64,000 nucleotides of DNA, from NCBI RefSeq assembly GCF_013426915.1, contig NZ_AP023179.1:3782001-3846000 (forward strand). The letters run 5' to 3'. Below are positions 1 through 14,530 of the stretch, in pieces. The notes under the pieces were generated by a model. The model did no database searches, was not told the origin of the DNA, and was given only the letters and a program-made list of their open reading frames with translations. How positions within the stretch are numbered: position 1 is the stretch's first letter; each line of letters opens with the position of its first letter. The DNA comes from Paraburkholderia sp. PGU19 (lineage in GTDB: Bacteria; Pseudomonadota; Gammaproteobacteria; Burkholderiales; Burkholderiaceae). Both the position numbers and the translations under genes were made by a program.

Positions 1-25
1 TTCCGTAAACGTCAAGTAGACGACG

Positions 26-54
26 AAAAAAAAGCAGCCACGAGGGCTGCTTTT
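26..54 (-). terminator. Rho-independent terminator of the atp operon
   Basis: A 10-bp perfect stem (30-39 pairing with 45-54, loop 40-44) lies just beyond the atpC stop codon. Read on the minus strand it is followed by an eight-T tract, the classic intrinsic terminator form. It closes the ATP synthase operon. Confidence 0.9.
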
Positions 55-66
55 CAATTGTGCTAC

Positions 67-492
67 TTATTGCTGTCCGCGCAGCTTGCGCAGACGCTGG
101 ATCGCCGCCAGCTGAGCCGTCGCATACGCGAGTTCCGCTTGCGCAGTCGCGTATTCGAGGTTCGAGCCAGTATTCTGCAGCGCTTCTTCTGCGCGCTTGC
201 GAGCCTGCTCGGCTTTCGCTTCGTCGAGATCCTTGCCGCGGATCGCCGTGTCGGCCAGAACCGTCACCGCGCCCGGCTGAACTTCGAGAATGCCGCCAGC
301 GACGAACACGAACTCCTCTTCGCCGTTCTCAGATTCGATGCGCACGGCACCCGGACGAATCCGCGTGATGAGCGGCGTGTGACCCGGCAGAATGCCGAGC
401 TCGCCCGCTTCGCCCGGCAGCGCAACGAACTTCGCCTCGCCCGAGAAGATTTGCTCTTCCGCGCTGACGACGTCTACCTTGATGGTTGCCAT
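67..492 (-). CDS. atpC: F1Fo ATP synthase subunit epsilon
   Basis: This is the 141-residue epsilon subunit of the F1 central stalk, which couples the c-ring to gamma and can inhibit ATP hydrolysis. The N-terminal beta-sandwich (about residues 1-85) contains the family-typical stretches [16 protein letters not shown] and [14 protein letters not shown]. The Ala/Glu/Arg-rich C-terminal part (about 90-141) fits the two-helix inhibitory domain. It is the last gene of the operon, 150 bp after atpD, and is followed at once by a strong terminator. Confidence 0.97.
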   Translation of the reverse strand: MATIKVDVVSAEEQIFSGEAKFVALPGEAGELGILPGHTPLITRIRPGAVRIESENGEEEFVFVAGGILEVQPGAVTVLADTAIRGKDLDEAKAEQARKRAEEALQNTGSNLEYATAQAELAYATAQLAAIQRLRKLRGQQ

Positions 493-642
493 TTATGTCG
501 ACTCCTGTCGACCAGAGACGGCGCGTGAGCGCCAAACTCCGGTCCCATGGTTGAGTGTAGGACGAGGCGCCCGCTTTACCCGACGGCCGTCTTGCGACGG
601 CGGCCGCGCGCGAGCCGGCGCCCGCTTCAATACACCCAGCCG

Positions 643-2055
<1,413 letters not shown>

Positions 2056-2129
2056 TCAATTCTTCACTCGCGCAACGGCGCAGTTTCGGTGGACTCGCCA
2101 GAAGGCGCTTCCGCGTGTCGACGTTAGCG

Positions 2130-3014
2130 TCAGACTGCCGCGGCGCCACCGACGATTTCCGACAGTTCCTTCGTGATCGCTGCCTGACGGCTCTTGTTGT
2201 ACACGAGCTGCAGTTCGTTGATGACCGTCTTCGCATTGTCCGAAGCGGCCTTCATTGCGACCATCCGTGCCGACTGTTCCGATGCCATGTTTTCCGCGAC
2301 GGCCTGATAGACCAACGCTTCGACATAACGCACCAGCAGTTCGTCGACGACGGTTTGCGCGTCCGGTTCGTAGATGTAGTCCCACGACGTTTTCGGCGTC
2401 GGACCATCCTTGTCCTTGTTCTCGAACTGTTCCGCCGACAGCGGCAGCAGCTGCTCGATCACCGGCTCCTGCTTCATCGTGTTGACGAAGCGGGTGTACG
2501 CGATGTACACGGCCGAAACCTTGCCTTCCGAGTACATGTCGAGCTGAACCTTCACAGCGCCGATCAGTTTTTCGAGGTGCGGCGTGTCGCCCAGTTGCAC
2601 GACGTTCGACACGACCTTCGCGCGCAGACGGTTCAGGAAACCCAGACCCTTGCCGCCGATTGCCGTCGCTTCGACCGTCTTGCCCTGACCTTCCAGCTCC
2701 TTGAACTTCTGGAGCGAAGCGCGCAGCACGTTCGTATTCATACCGCCGCACAGACCCTTGTCAGTCGTGACAAGGATGAAGCCTGTCGACTTCGCCCCTT
2801 CGTTCGTGACCATGAACGGGTGACGGTATTCCGGAGTAGCACTGCTCATGTGCGCAGCGATATCGCGGACCTTGTCGGCGTACGGGCGAGCAGCGCGCAT
2901 GCGCTCCTGAGCGCGGCGCATCTTCGATGCGGCCACCATCTCCATCGCTTTCGTGATCTTGCGCGTGTTTTGCACGCTCTTGATCTTGCCGCGAATTTCC
3001 TTCATTCCAGCCAT
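2130..3014 (-). CDS. atpG: F1Fo ATP synthase subunit gamma
   Basis: Central-stalk gamma subunit (294 residues). The N-terminal coiled-coil start [20 protein letters not shown] and the C-terminal helix ([20 protein letters not shown]) are diagnostic. The GLCGGMN loop follows TTDKG. It rotates inside the alpha3-beta3 hexamer. It is preceded by atpA and followed by atpD with short gaps, so it belongs to the same transcript. Confidence 0.98.
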   Translation of the reverse strand: MAGMKEIRGKIKSVQNTRKITKAMEMVAASKMRRAQERMRAARPYADKVRDIAAHMSSATPEYRHPFMVTNEGAKSTGFILVTTDKGLCGGMNTNVLRASLQKFKELEGQGKTVEATAIGGKGLGFLNRLRAKVVSNVVQLGDTPHLEKLIGAVKVQLDMYSEGKVSAVYIAYTRFVNTMKQEPVIEQLLPLSAEQFENKDKDGPTPKTSWDYIYEPDAQTVVDELLVRYVEALVYQAVAENMASEQSARMVAMKAASDNAKTVINELQLVYNKSRQAAITKELSEIVGGAAAV

Positions 3015-3104
3015 TGCTTGCTCCTTGATCGAAGCAGCACGGACGCGCTTTCACGCGCCCACGCTGCTTCAAGGTCCGTTTATGCCTTGCGGATCACTCG
3101 CGGA

Positions 3105-4646
<1,542 letters not shown>

Positions 4647-4704
4647 TATTCGCTCCTGATAGTCAATTCTGTTGCGTGCCAGCCGTCACAACCACGTGAG
4701 GGCT

Positions 4705-5244
4705 TCAGGCCGTCAGAGCCGTCTGCATGCTGGCGAGCCGCGCGCGGACCGAGGTATCGAGCACTTCGTCGCCAACCGTCACGCGAACGCCGCCGATCAG
4801 CGACGAGTCCACCTGGACTGTCGGCTTCAGCTTGCGCTTGAATTTGCGTTCGAGGCTTGCGACGAGGTCGTTCAGCTGCGCACCTTCGAGGGGGAATGCG
4901 CTGACGATCAGCGCATCGGCCGCACCTTCGCGGGCGTTCTTCAACTCTTCGAACTGCGTGGCGATTTCCGGCAAGAGCGGCAGACGATGATTGTCGACCA
5001 GCATCTGAACCAGATTCTTCGCTTGCGGGTTGTCCTTGAGCGGCGATTTCACCGCGGCCAGCAGCAGGTCGCTGATCTGGGCACGGCTGACTTTCGGGCT
5101 CGAGGCAATCGACAGCACTTCGGGCAGACGCGCAACCTGTGCCAGCTCCTGCACGAGCGTGGACCAGGCGGCGGTGTCACCTGCTTCGGCCACGCCAAAC
5201 AGCGCTTCTGCGTACGGACGGGCGATGGTTGCAAGTTCGGCCAT
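4705..5244 (-). CDS. atpH: F1Fo ATP synthase subunit delta
   Basis: Peripheral-stalk delta subunit (179 residues) joining the b dimer to the top of F1. The N-terminal start [14 protein letters not shown] is family-typical, and so is the C-terminal segment [28 protein letters not shown]. It starts two bases after the atpF stop, showing translational coupling. Confidence 0.97.
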   Translation of the reverse strand: MAELATIARPYAEALFGVAEAGDTAAWSTLVQELAQVARLPEVLSIASSPKVSRAQISDLLLAAVKSPLKDNPQAKNLVQMLVDNHRLPLLPEIATQFEELKNAREGAADALIVSAFPLEGAQLNDLVASLERKFKRKLKPTVQVDSSLIGGVRVTVGDEVLDTSVRARLASMQTALTA

Positions 5245-5246
5245 GA

Positions 5247-5717
5247 TCAGAGCTCGGCTTTGAGTTGATTCAGCAGGTCGGCGTGAGCCGCCTGGTCGAC
5301 TTCGCGCTTCAGGATCTGTTCGGCACCCTTCACAGCGAGCGCGGCGACTTCACCACGCAGCGTTTCACGCGCCTTCACGACCTGCTGATCCGCGTCGGCT
5401 TTCGCCTGAGCGATGATGCGAGCAGCTTCGGCTTGCGCCTGTGCCTTGATTTCGTCGGCGACCGCGACTGCACGCTTTTCGGCGTCAGCAATACGTTGCT
5501 GGCCGTCGTTGCGTGCCTGAGCGAGTTCCTGGTCGACGCGCTTATGCGCGGCTTCGAGTTCCAACTTGCCCTTTTCAGCGGCCGAGAGGCCGTCGGCGAT
5601 CTTTTTCGAGCGCTCGTCGAGGGCGTTGATCAACGGCGGCCACACGAACTTCATCGTGAACCACGCGAGGATCAGGAACACGACCATTTGCGCAAACAGG
5701 GTTGCGTTGAGATTCAC
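5247..5717 (-). CDS. atpF: F1Fo ATP synthase subunit b
   Basis: Peripheral-stalk b subunit (156 residues). It has one N-terminal membrane helix (about residues 5-25, including [20 protein letters not shown]) and then a long Ala/Glu/Lys/Gln-rich helix forming the dimeric stator. The length equals the usual proteobacterial b subunit. It lies between atpE and atpH. Confidence 0.97.
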   Translation of the reverse strand: MNLNATLFAQMVVFLILAWFTMKFVWPPLINALDERSKKIADGLSAAEKGKLELEAAHKRVDQELAQARNDGQQRIADAEKRAVAVADEIKAQAQAEAARIIAQAKADADQQVVKARETLRGEVAALAVKGAEQILKREVDQAAHADLLNQLKAEL

Positions 5718-5854
5718 GGTGTTTCCTTAAACGTTGCTTGGTCGGAGGAGGAAACGGCAAGGCGCTCATCGATTCATTGCTCGATCAGCGCCTTAGTGCC
5801 CGTTCCGCTTCGCGCCTTATCAGTTATAGATCAGGCGCACACTTCCGAGGAACC

Positions 5855-7189
<1,335 letters not shown>

Positions 7190-7223
7190 TCACGGCTCGC
7201 ATCAGCCTAGTGTCTCGTTTGCT

Positions 7224-7769
7224 TCACCGCCAGGCGAGCGCGATCCAGTACGTCTTGAGAGCGATGAGGTAGGTGACGAGTAGCGGAATCCACCGTACGT
7301 CGTGATACCAGAAGGCGATGGCAATAAACATCGCGATCGTTGTCCCCATCTTGAGCGCTTCACCGATCATCCAGCTCATCGCTGTCTGGGCGCCGCTCAA
7401 CTTCTTAAGACGTGCCGCGAACAATGCGCTCGGCACCCAGCAAATCGCTCCTCCCAGGAAGGCGGACAGCGCAGCATCGCCCGGCGGCTTGTAGAACAGC
7501 CACCACAGCAGCGTCGCACCCAGGGACAAAACCATTTGCGCAATCACGACCTTGAACGGTGTAACGCGCGATGGACGACTCACGTTCGGGCCGAACAGCT
7601 TTTCGGCCTCGGCCCGCGTGAGCGGAACGATATTGTTATCTTGCTGCTCGGCATCCCACGCCTCGTCATGCACGGCGCGCTGACCATCAGTCGCTTGCGG
7701 GCCACTGCGCCCGTTGCGGTGTTCGTCGTGCCGTTGTTGCGGCGTTTGGTTCGACGCTTTGACCGCCAT
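7224..7769 (-). CDS. atpI: ATP synthase assembly protein I (AtpI-like)
   Basis: First gene of the atp operon; AtpI proteins help assemble the c-ring or move cations. The start MAVKASNQ gives 181 residues: a polar N-terminal stretch of about 70 residues, then four hydrophobic segments (from VVIAQMVLSLGATLLWWLFY to LVTYLIALKTYWIALAW). An open frame extends 50 codons further upstream but runs through the promoter at 7849-7877, so the downstream start is favoured. The function rests on position and topology. Confidence 0.85.
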   Translation of the reverse strand: MAVKASNQTPQQRHDEHRNGRSGPQATDGQRAVHDEAWDAEQQDNNIVPLTRAEAEKLFGPNVSRPSRVTPFKVVIAQMVLSLGATLLWWLFYKPPGDAALSAFLGGAICWVPSALFAARLKKLSGAQTAMSWMIGEALKMGTTIAMFIAIAFWYHDVRWIPLLVTYLIALKTYWIALAWR

Positions 7770-7848
7770 CGCAGTGTTCCGCAGAGTCCTGTTCAGTCCG
7801 CGAGCTTTCGCACCGCTTACGGGTTTGCCTAGCAAATAAATCCGGGCG

Positions 7849-7877
7849 ATTGTAAGCGATAGTTGCAGGCAATTCAA
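7849..7877 (-). promoter_or_regulatory. sigma70-type promoter of the atp operon
   Basis: On the minus strand there is TTGAAT (7872-7877), a 17-bp spacer and TACAAT (7849-7854). This would place the transcription start near 7842 and give a leader of about 70 bases before atpI. It is the best promoter match in the gap 7770-8050. Confidence 0.7.
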
Positions 7878-8050
7878 GACTTTAGCCCGACCAATAACCC
7901 GCATGAAACGGTGCTTCACGATACGGGAAAACTCCGATTTTCATGCTGTCGGACTGCAAATGTAAGGACGTCGCGGGAGACCGGGAAATGCGGGCCGGAC
8001 TGTGCTAGGGCATCACGTTCCAATGCGTGTTTTTGTCACACGCAGGAGTG

Positions 8051-9199
8051 TCAAAAATGCAACAGAAGCCAGCCGCCAACAGCCCCGCTGACGACCCAAA
8101 ACGGGATCGAAAAGAGGTGAAATTGCGCCCACATTCCGCGCTGTCCTGACAGCCTCATTGCAATCAGATTCGCCAGCGAACCGATCGCGAATCCGAAGCC
8201 GCCGACGCTGACGCCGAACGCAAGGGCTCGCCAATCCTTTGAAAACTCGGCGAGCATGATCGCTGCGGGAACGTTGCTGATGAACTGGGAGAGCACGGCG
8301 CCCGCCGCGTAGGCACGCAGCGGCGTGGCGAGATGCAGTTGCCCGACAGCGTTGTTTACCCACGGCAACGCCGCAACGCTTCGCAACACAATGAACATGA
8401 ACACGAAGATCAGCAGCAAAAGCCAGTCGATCTTCAGAACGATTCGCGGGCGCCAGAAGATAAATCCGACGCCGACGCCAATCAGTCCGATGCCCGCTCG
8501 ATGAGAATCAGCGAGCAGCACGAATGCCGCAAACAAGACCACGGCAACCCCAAGCAACGGACGGTCAACGGGGTGCGGTTCCGTGTCTTTCGACAGGTCC
8601 AGCTCGGTCCGCTTGAACGATACCGTGGCCAACGCGTACAGCATCAGCATGAGCGCCAAACACAAGGGCGCGAGCGCGAACACGAACCCGCCGAATGAGA
8701 CGCCGCTCGTTTGCCAGAGAAACAGATTTTGCGGATTGCCCAAAGGCGTGAGGATCGAGCCTGCGTTGACCGCTATCGCGATGAAAATGACGAGCCGCTT
8801 GAGCGGCAGCGGCGCCAGCTCGTTCAGCGACAACGTAAGCGGCACGACGACGAATAACGCGACATCATTGGTGAGCAACGTCGACAGCGAAGCCGCGAGC
8901 GCGATCAGCAGATACGCCAGCGCTCGCTGCGACCGGATGTGACGGACGACGCGATGCGCGAGCCACATCAGGAATCCTGAATATTCGACGGCCTTCGTCA
9001 AGATCAGTAGCCCGGCAAGCGTCATCACCGTCTGCCAGTCGACCAGTGCGGGCAGCGATCCCCACGGGTGCGGATGAAAAACCTGCAACACGATCAATGC
9101 AACGACGAGCACGGTAAGGACCGGCTCCTTCGTTACATAGTGGATGATCGTGCTTAGCAGGTTGCGATGTGGTTTTAGCGCTTGCTCGGCAGCGGGCAT
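8051..9199 (-). CDS. SLC13/ArsB-type (IT superfamily) permease
   Basis: A 382-residue integral membrane protein with about ten hydrophobic segments. Motifs of the ion-transporter superfamily (SLC13, ArsB, CitM, NhaD) are seen: LTNDVALFVVVPL in the first half, NAGSILTPLGNPQNLFLW after it, and SQFISNVPAAIMLAEF in the second half, the two re-entrant-loop regions. The substrate (anion, dicarboxylate or Na+/H+) cannot be told from sequence. It lies between parB and the atp operon on the same strand. Confidence 0.8.
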   Translation of the reverse strand: MPAAEQALKPHRNLLSTIIHYVTKEPVLTVLVVALIVLQVFHPHPWGSLPALVDWQTVMTLAGLLILTKAVEYSGFLMWLAHRVVRHIRSQRALAYLLIALAASLSTLLTNDVALFVVVPLTLSLNELAPLPLKRLVIFIAIAVNAGSILTPLGNPQNLFLWQTSGVSFGGFVFALAPLCLALMLMLYALATVSFKRTELDLSKDTEPHPVDRPLLGVAVVLFAAFVLLADSHRAGIGLIGVGVGFIFWRPRIVLKIDWLLLLIFVFMFIVLRSVAALPWVNNAVGQLHLATPLRAYAAGAVLSQFISNVPAAIMLAEFSKDWRALAFGVSVGGFGFAIGSLANLIAMRLSGQRGMWAQFHLFSIPFWVVSGAVGGWLLLHF

Positions 9200-9210
9200 C
9201 GGAAAGGGTT

Positions 9211-10101
9211 CTATGCGGCGGCTGCGTTGCCCCGCAAGCGGGCGAGAATGCCTTCCAGCGCATCGAGGTCGCCGAAATCCACGAGCACCTGCCCTCGCCC
9301 ACGGCGTCCGAGTTTGATCTTCACCGTGGCGGCGAGCAGATCCGACAGTTCCTCTTCGAGCCGTCGAGTATCGCGGCCGCCGTCGTTGTTCGCTTTCGCC
9401 TTCACAGCGGGTACGGCCTTCGTCGTCGCCGTGACCAGCTTTTCGGTTTCCCGCACCGACATGCGCTTGTTGACGACCTGGTTCGCGAGCGTAATCTGCG
9501 TGGCCCCGTCCACGGCAAGCAGTGCACGCGCGTGGCCCATGTCGAGATCGCCGGCAAGCAGCATCGTTTGCACGGGCGACGCCAGATTCAGCAGACGCAG
9601 CAGATTCGACACCGCGCTGCGTGAGCGCCCCACGGACTCGGCCGCCTGTTCATGCGTGAAGCTGAACTCATCGAGCAGCCGCTGGATACCCTGCGCCTCT
9701 TCCAGCGGGTTCAGGTCTTCGCGCTGGATATTCTCGATAAGCGCCATCGCAGCGGCAGCCTGATCGGGCACGTCGCGCACCAGGACAGGCACTTCTTCGA
9801 GACCAGCGAGGCGCGCAGCACGAAACCGCCGCTCGCCAGCGATGATTTCGAACTTCTCCGGAGAAACGGGCCGCACGAGAATCGGCTGCATCAGACCCTG
9901 CGCGCGAATGCTGGCCGCCAGCTCCTGCAGCGCACCCTCGTCCATGCGCGTGCGCGGCTGATACTTGCCCGCCTGCATCTTGTCGAGCGGCAACGTGTGA
10001 GGTGCGCCGTTGATCTTCACCGCTTCTGTGATATCCGCGCTTCCGCCGAGCAGTGCCTCCAGCCCCCTGCCCAACCCCTTCTTCCGTGCTACTGCGTTCA
10101 T
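9211..10101 (-). CDS. parB: Chromosome partitioning protein ParB
   Basis: ParB (296 residues) is a CTP-dependent DNA clamp that loads at parS and spreads. Seen are the N-terminal ParA-contact start KKGLGRGLEALLGG, the ParB/Srx motif EIIAGERRFRAARLAGL, the helix-turn-helix region (FTHEQAAESVGRSRSAVSNLLRLL) and a C-terminal dimerisation region ending LEGILARLRGN. The ATG at 10101 has GAGGAACC upstream; longer in-frame starts run into parA and are rejected. It works with ParA and the parS sites at 12162 and 13704. Confidence 0.96.
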   Translation of the reverse strand: MNAVARKKGLGRGLEALLGGSADITEAVKINGAPHTLPLDKMQAGKYQPRTRMDEGALQELAASIRAQGLMQPILVRPVSPEKFEIIAGERRFRAARLAGLEEVPVLVRDVPDQAAAAMALIENIQREDLNPLEEAQGIQRLLDEFSFTHEQAAESVGRSRSAVSNLLRLLNLASPVQTMLLAGDLDMGHARALLAVDGATQITLANQVVNKRMSVRETEKLVTATTKAVPAVKAKANNDGGRDTRRLEEELSDLLAATVKIKLGRRGRGQVLVDFGDLDALEGILARLRGNAAAA

Positions 10102-10139
10102 CGTGGTTCCTCGATCCGCTTTGGATGATTGACGCTGCG

Positions 10140-10910
10140 TCATAGCAGGCGCACCCGCTCGATCATTTCCGCGCCGAACTGCACATAAGCCTGCGCGCCG
10201 CGCGATGCGCGGTCGAACACGACACCCGGCAGGCCGTAACTCGGCGCCTCGGCGAGTCGCACGTTCCGCGGAATGACGACGTCGAACACCTTGTCTCCAA
10301 AGTGCTCTTTGAGTTGTTCCGATACCTGCTGTTGCAGCGTGATGCGTGGATCGAACATCACGCGCAACAAGCCGATCACCTTCAGGTCGCGGTTCAGGTT
10401 CGCATGCACCTGCTTGATCGTATTGATGAGGTCCGACAGGCCCTCGAGCGCGAAATATTCGCATTGCATCGGGATAACGACGCCATGCGCGGCGCAGAGT
10501 CCGTTAAGCGTCAGCAGCGACAGCGCAGGAGGACAGTCGATCAGCACGAAGTCGTAGTCCGGCACGACGTGCGCAATCGCCTCCTTGAGCTGACGCTCGC
10601 GATTCTCCATGCCGACCAACTCGACTTCAGCCCCTGCCAGTTCGCGGTTCGCCGGCACGACATCATACGAAACGGCTTCCGACTTCACTCGCGCATCGGC
10701 CACCGACACGCCGTCGACCAGCACTTCGTAAACCGTGTTCTCGCACGCGGCTTTGTCGACGCCGCTGCCCATGGTGGCGTTTCCTTGCGGATCGAGATCG
10801 ATGAGCAGCACCCGCTGTCCCTGCGATGCGAGGCTCGCGGCGAGATTGACCGCGGTCGTCGTTTTGCCGACTCCACCCTTCTGGTTCGCAACGCAGAAGA
10901 TTTTTGCCAT
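10140..10910 (-). CDS. parA: Chromosome partitioning ATPase ParA
   Basis: A 256-residue Walker-type ATPase (ParA/Soj) with the deviant P-loop KGGVGKTT (11-18) and the DPQGNA and CPPALSLLTLN motifs. It lacks an N-terminal DNA-binding extension, as in chromosomal ParAs. It moves ParB-parS complexes along the nucleoid. It sits between rsmG and parB on one strand, the common chromosomal arrangement near oriC. Confidence 0.97.
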   Translation of the reverse strand: MAKIFCVANQKGGVGKTTTAVNLAASLASQGQRVLLIDLDPQGNATMGSGVDKAACENTVYEVLVDGVSVADARVKSEAVSYDVVPANRELAGAEVELVGMENRERQLKEAIAHVVPDYDFVLIDCPPALSLLTLNGLCAAHGVVIPMQCEYFALEGLSDLINTIKQVHANLNRDLKVIGLLRVMFDPRITLQQQVSEQLKEHFGDKVFDVVIPRNVRLAEAPSYGLPGVVFDRASRGAQAYVQFGAEMIERVRLL

Positions 10911-10959
10911 CTGTTAGGTGTCCCTTTGCAGCCTGTTTAATGAAATTTCGATTTGAAAT

Positions 10960-11637
10960 TCAGCCTACCGTGACTTCGATGAGATGCCGCTCGGCATCCA
11001 GTGCAGGCACTTTGAGACGAATCACTTGCTTCACGTGGGCGCCTTCAGGCAGGCGCTCGATTTCCCCATCCGGCCGAACGCCCTTCATTGCCCAGATCGC
11101 ACCGTCGTGCGCAACGAGGTGACGGGCCAGTGTAACGAAATCCGACAGCTCTGCGAATGCGCGCGAGACAATTACATCGAACTTTCCCGGAACCTCGGCC
11201 CCCGGCCGCAGATTTTCGACGCGCCCCGTCACAACCGACAGATTTCCCAAGCCGAGTTCCGCCTTAGCTTGTGACTGGAACGCGGACTTTTTATGAACGA
11301 TGTCGTTGACGGTGATCGACCATTCAGGAAACACGATCGCCAGCACGATGCCCGGCAGTCCACCGCCCGAACCGACGTCCAGCAGCGTCGCCGGTCCAAG
11401 CGTAGCCAGATGCGGAACGATCGAAAGAGAATCGAGGATGTGCTGGATCAGCATTTGACGCGGATCGCGAATCGCCGTCAGGTTGTAGACGGCGTTCCAC
11501 TTGGCCAGCAGCGCAACGTAGTCGAGCAGTTTGCCCTTTTGTTCCGCGCTCAGATCAATGTCCAGTTCGCGTAGGCCGTCGTCAAGCAGAGCGGCGAGCG
11601 CCTCGCGCCCCGCTGTCGTGTCGATACGCGCCGTCAT
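10960..11637 (-). CDS. rsmG: 16S rRNA (guanine527-N7)-methyltransferase RsmG
   Basis: RsmG (GidB), 225 residues, methylates G527 of 16S rRNA with S-adenosylmethionine. The SAM-binding motif [17 protein letters not shown] and the following segment [21 protein letters not shown] (which precedes it) are diagnostic. Its start overlaps the mnmG stop by four bases (ATGA), so the two are translationally coupled. The mnmG-rsmG-parA-parB order is widely conserved. Confidence 0.97.
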   Translation of the reverse strand: MTARIDTTAGREALAALLDDGLRELDIDLSAEQKGKLLDYVALLAKWNAVYNLTAIRDPRQMLIQHILDSLSIVPHLATLGPATLLDVGSGGGLPGIVLAIVFPEWSITVNDIVHKKSAFQSQAKAELGLGNLSVVTGRVENLRPGAEVPGKFDVIVSRAFAELSDFVTLARHLVAHDGAIWAMKGVRPDGEIERLPEGAHVKQVIRLKVPALDAERHLIEVTVG

Positions 11638-13595
11638 TGAGCCACCGGCGAGTTGTCGGTGCCAGCAGCGTTAGTGGGATTCTGTGCGCGCCGACCGAGG
11701 CCGCGCTTCAGATGAACCATTAGTAGCGAGATCGCAGCCGGTGTGATGCCCGAAATACGCGACGCCTGGCCGATCGTTTCCGGGCGGAACTGCGTCAACT
11801 TCTGACGTGCCTCGAACGACAGCCCGCGAACCTCCGAGTAATCCAGGTTCTCGGGTAATCTCGTGTTCTCGTGCGCCTCGTTTCGCTCGATCTCACCTGC
11901 TTGCCGCTCGATATAGCCCTGATATTTGACGCCGATCTCGATCTGTTCCTTGATCTGCGCGAGCAGCACTTCGTCATCAGCCAGCACTTCTGCCGGGCCG
12001 CACGCGCCTTCGCGCAGAGCGCAGACGCCGTCGTACGAAACTCCGGGGCGCCGCAGCAGATCGGCGAGACTGTACTCATGGTCGATCGACTTGCCGAGCA
12101 AGGCGGTCGCTTCCTCAGACGAAAGCGTCTTCGGATTGACCCATGTGGTACGCAGCCGCTCTGTTTCACGTGAAACAGCGTCGCGTTTACGGCTAAATGC
12201 ATCCCAGCGCTCGTCGTCCACGACGCCGAGTTCACGTCCGATCTCCGTCAGACGCATGTCGGCGTTGTCTTCGCGCAGGCTCAAGCGATATTCTGCGCGA
12301 CTCGTGAACATCCGATAGGGTTCGGACACGCCCCGCGTGACCAGATCGTCCACCAGCACGCCCAGATACGCCTGATCACGGCGCGGACACCACGCTTCCT
12401 TGCCCTGCACATACAGACCAGCATTGATCCCAGCCAGCAGCCCTTGCGCCGCCGCCTCTTCGTAGCCGGTCGTACCGTTGATCTGACCGGCAAAGAACAG
12501 GCCGTTGATTACCTTCGTTTCCAGCGAAGCCTTCAGCCCACGCGGATCGAAGTAGTCGTATTCGATCGCATAGCCCGGACGCAGGATATGCGCGTGCTCC
12601 AAGCCGACCATCGACCGGACCAACTCGAGCTGGACGTCGAACGGCAGGCTCGTGGAGATTCCGTTCGGATAGAACTCGTTCGTGGTCAAGCCTTCCGGCT
12701 CGAGAAAGATCTGATGCGACTCTTTCGACGCAAAACGGTGAATCTTGTCCTCGATCGAAGGGCAATAACGCGGCCCAACGCCTTCGATCACACCCGTGTA
12801 CATAGGCGAACGGTCCAGACCGCTGCGAATGATGTCGTGAGTTTGGGAATTGGTATGCGTAACCCAGCACGGAACCTGCCGCGGATGCTGCTCGACGCGT
12901 CCGAGGAACGAGAACACCGGGATCGGATCGAGGTCACCCGGTTGCTCTTCCAGCTTCGAGAAATCGATCGTACGGCCATCGATACGCGGCGGCGTCCCCG
13001 TCTTCAACCGACCTTGCGGCAGCTTCAACTCTTTGAGCCGCGCCGACAGTGACACCGCAGCCGGGTCCCCTGCTCGCCCGCCCGTGTAGTTGTTGAGGCC
13101 GACGTGAATCTTCCCATCGAGGAATGTCCCCGCCGTCAAAACCACCGCGCGCGAGCGAAAACGAACTCCAACCTGCGTCACGGCACCGACAACTCGGTCG
13201 CCTTCGACCATCAAATCATCGACAGACTGCTGGAAAAGCCAAAGATTGGGCTGATTTTCGAGGCGATGGCGGATCGCCGCCTTGTACAGAATGCGATCAG
13301 CCTGGGCGCGCGTCGCCCGAACGGCGGGCCCTTTCGACGAGTTGAGAATGCGGAATTGAATCCCGCCCTCGTCGGTAGCAGCCGCCATTGCGCCGCCGAG
13401 CGCATCGACTTCCTTGACCAGATGGCCTTTGCCAATGCCGCCAATCGACGGATTGCAGCTCATCTGACCGAGGGTTTCGATGTTGTGCGTCAGCAAAAGC
13501 GTCTTGTTGCCCATGCGTGCGGACGCCAAAGCGGCTTCCGTGCCGGCATGACCGCCGCCAACGACGATTACGTCAAACTCTGTGGGATAAAGCAT
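11634..13595 (-). CDS. mnmG: tRNA uridine-5-carboxymethylaminomethyl modification enzyme MnmG
   Basis: MnmG (GidA), 653 residues from MLYPTEFD, is the FAD-dependent partner of MnmE that adds carboxymethylaminomethyl to U34 of tRNAs. Seen are the FAD-binding [14 protein letters not shown], the signature [20 protein letters not shown] with a conserved Cys, and [16 protein letters not shown] four codons upstream could also start it. The gene carries an internal parS site (12162-12177) encoding VSRET. Confidence 0.97.
   Translation of the reverse strand: MLYPTEFDVIVVGGGHAGTEAALASARMGNKTLLLTHNIETLGQMSCNPSIGGIGKGHLVKEVDALGGAMAAATDEGGIQFRILNSSKGPAVRATRAQADRILYKAAIRHRLENQPNLWLFQQSVDDLMVEGDRVVGAVTQVGVRFRSRAVVLTAGTFLDGKIHVGLNNYTGGRAGDPAAVSLSARLKELKLPQGRLKTGTPPRIDGRTIDFSKLEEQPGDLDPIPVFSFLGRVEQHPRQVPCWVTHTNSQTHDIIRSGLDRSPMYTGVIEGVGPRYCPSIEDKIHRFASKESHQIFLEPEGLTTNEFYPNGISTSLPFDVQLELVRSMVGLEHAHILRPGYAIEYDYFDPRGLKASLETKVINGLFFAGQINGTTGYEEAAAQGLLAGINAGLYVQGKEAWCPRRDQAYLGVLVDDLVTRGVSEPYRMFTSRAEYRLSLREDNADMRLTEIGRELGVVDDERWDAFSRKRDAVSRETERLRTTWVNPKTLSSEEATALLGKSIDHEYSLADLLRRPGVSYDGVCALREGACGPAEVLADDEVLLAQIKEQIEIGVKYQGYIERQAGEIERNEAHENTRLPENLDYSEVRGLSFEARQKLTQFRPETIGQASRISGITPAAISLLMVHLKRGLGRRAQNPTNAAGTDNSPVAQ
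12162..12177. other. parS: parS site inside mnmG
   Basis: TGTTTCACGTGAAACA is an exact 16-bp palindrome and matches the bacterial chromosomal parS consensus. It lies within the mnmG reading frame, near codon 473-478. ParB encoded at 9211 is the expected ligand. Confidence 0.92.
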
Positions 13596-13703
13596 CGCGG
13601 ATCTCACGCGGGATCCAGCGTGAGCCTAAAAGAAAGTATGGGCGAAATTATAGCGGGTTCGCTTTTGGCCCGAATTCCGTCCAGACGGTATAGGACGAAA
13701 AAA

Positions 13704-13729
13704 CGGCGTGTTTCACGTGAAACACGCCG
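13704..13729. other. parS: parS site between livF and mnmG
   Basis: The 16-bp parS TGTTTCACGTGAAACA (13709-13724) is embedded in a 26-bp perfect palindrome. It lies in the 170-bp gap upstream of mnmG. The second canonical parS in the window is 1.5 kb away. Confidence 0.92.
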
Positions 13730-13765
13730 CTCATTTGACAGCCAATTCGCCAAAAAATCCTTTGG

Positions 13766-14530
13766 CTACGCGACTTTCTTCGTCAGACCTAGATATGTCT
13801 CGATGACACGCGGATTCTGCGCCAACTCATTCGCCTCTCCTTCCAGTGCCAGCTCCCCTGTTTCGAGAACATAGCCATAGTCGGAGATCTGTAGCGCAGC
13901 GCGTGCATTTTGCTCGATCAGCAGCGTGGCGACACCCGTCTGACGCAGTGCGCTGATGATATGGAAAATCTCCTTCACGATCAGTGGCGCCAAGCCCAAG
14001 CTCGGTTCATCGAGCATCAGCAGATCCGGCTTGCCCATCAGCGCGCGCCCAACCGCCAGCATTTGCCGCTCACCGCCCGACAAGGTTCCAGCAGCTTGCT
14101 TGCGACGCTCCTTCAATCGCGGGAAAAGCTGGAACACGGGCTCAAGTTGGTCTAGATAATTCCGTTCGCCGGCGCGCTTGCGCCGATACGCGCCCAGAAC
14201 GAGATTGTCCTCCACCGTCATCGCGGCAAACAGCTCGCGCTTTTCCGGCACAAGACACATACCGCGCGCAACCCGCTTCTCGATGGGAACGTGGCTCACG
14301 TCCTCGTCTCGGTACATGATTGCGCCCTTTGCATGTCCCGTCACGGGCAACGCGCCCATGATCGCGTTCAGAAGCGTCGACTTGCCCGCGCCGTTCGGAC
14401 CAATCACCGAGACGATCTGGCCGGGGCCGACGGCGATTTTCGCGCCGTGCAACGCTTCGACCTTTCCATAACGCACGGAAAGACTGCTAACTTCGAGAAT
14501 CGGTGCAGCCGTTGTCTGATTCACCATCAC
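13766..14530 (-). CDS. livF: Branched-chain amino-acid type ABC transporter ATP-binding protein (LivF-like)
   Basis: A 254-residue ABC ATPase of the LivF type. It has Walker [10 protein letters not shown], signature LSGGERQM, Walker [14 protein letters not shown] and the switch-region IEQNAR. It would pair with the ATPase domain of the upstream LivM-LivG fusion, whose stop it overlaps by four bases. Last gene of the first ABC cluster. The substrate is not determined; Liv-like systems also carry urea, amides or aromatic acids. Confidence 0.92.
   Translation of the reverse strand: MMVNQTTAAPILEVSSLSVRYGKVEALHGAKIAVGPGQIVSVIGPNGAGKSTLLNAIMGALPVTGHAKGAIMYRDEDVSHVPIEKRVARGMCLVPEKRELFAAMTVEDNLVLGAYRRKRAGERNYLDQLEPVFQLFPRLKERRKQAAGTLSGGERQMLAVGRALMGKPDLLMLDEPSLGLAPLIVKEIFHIISALRQTGVATLLIEQNARAALQISDYGYVLETGELALEGEANELAQNPRVIETYLGLTKKVA

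Noticed and set aside
13609..13765. parS palindrome at 13704-13729 considered as a terminator
   Set aside because: It could fold in RNA, but it has no T tract, and the exact parS core next to parAB is the better explanation.
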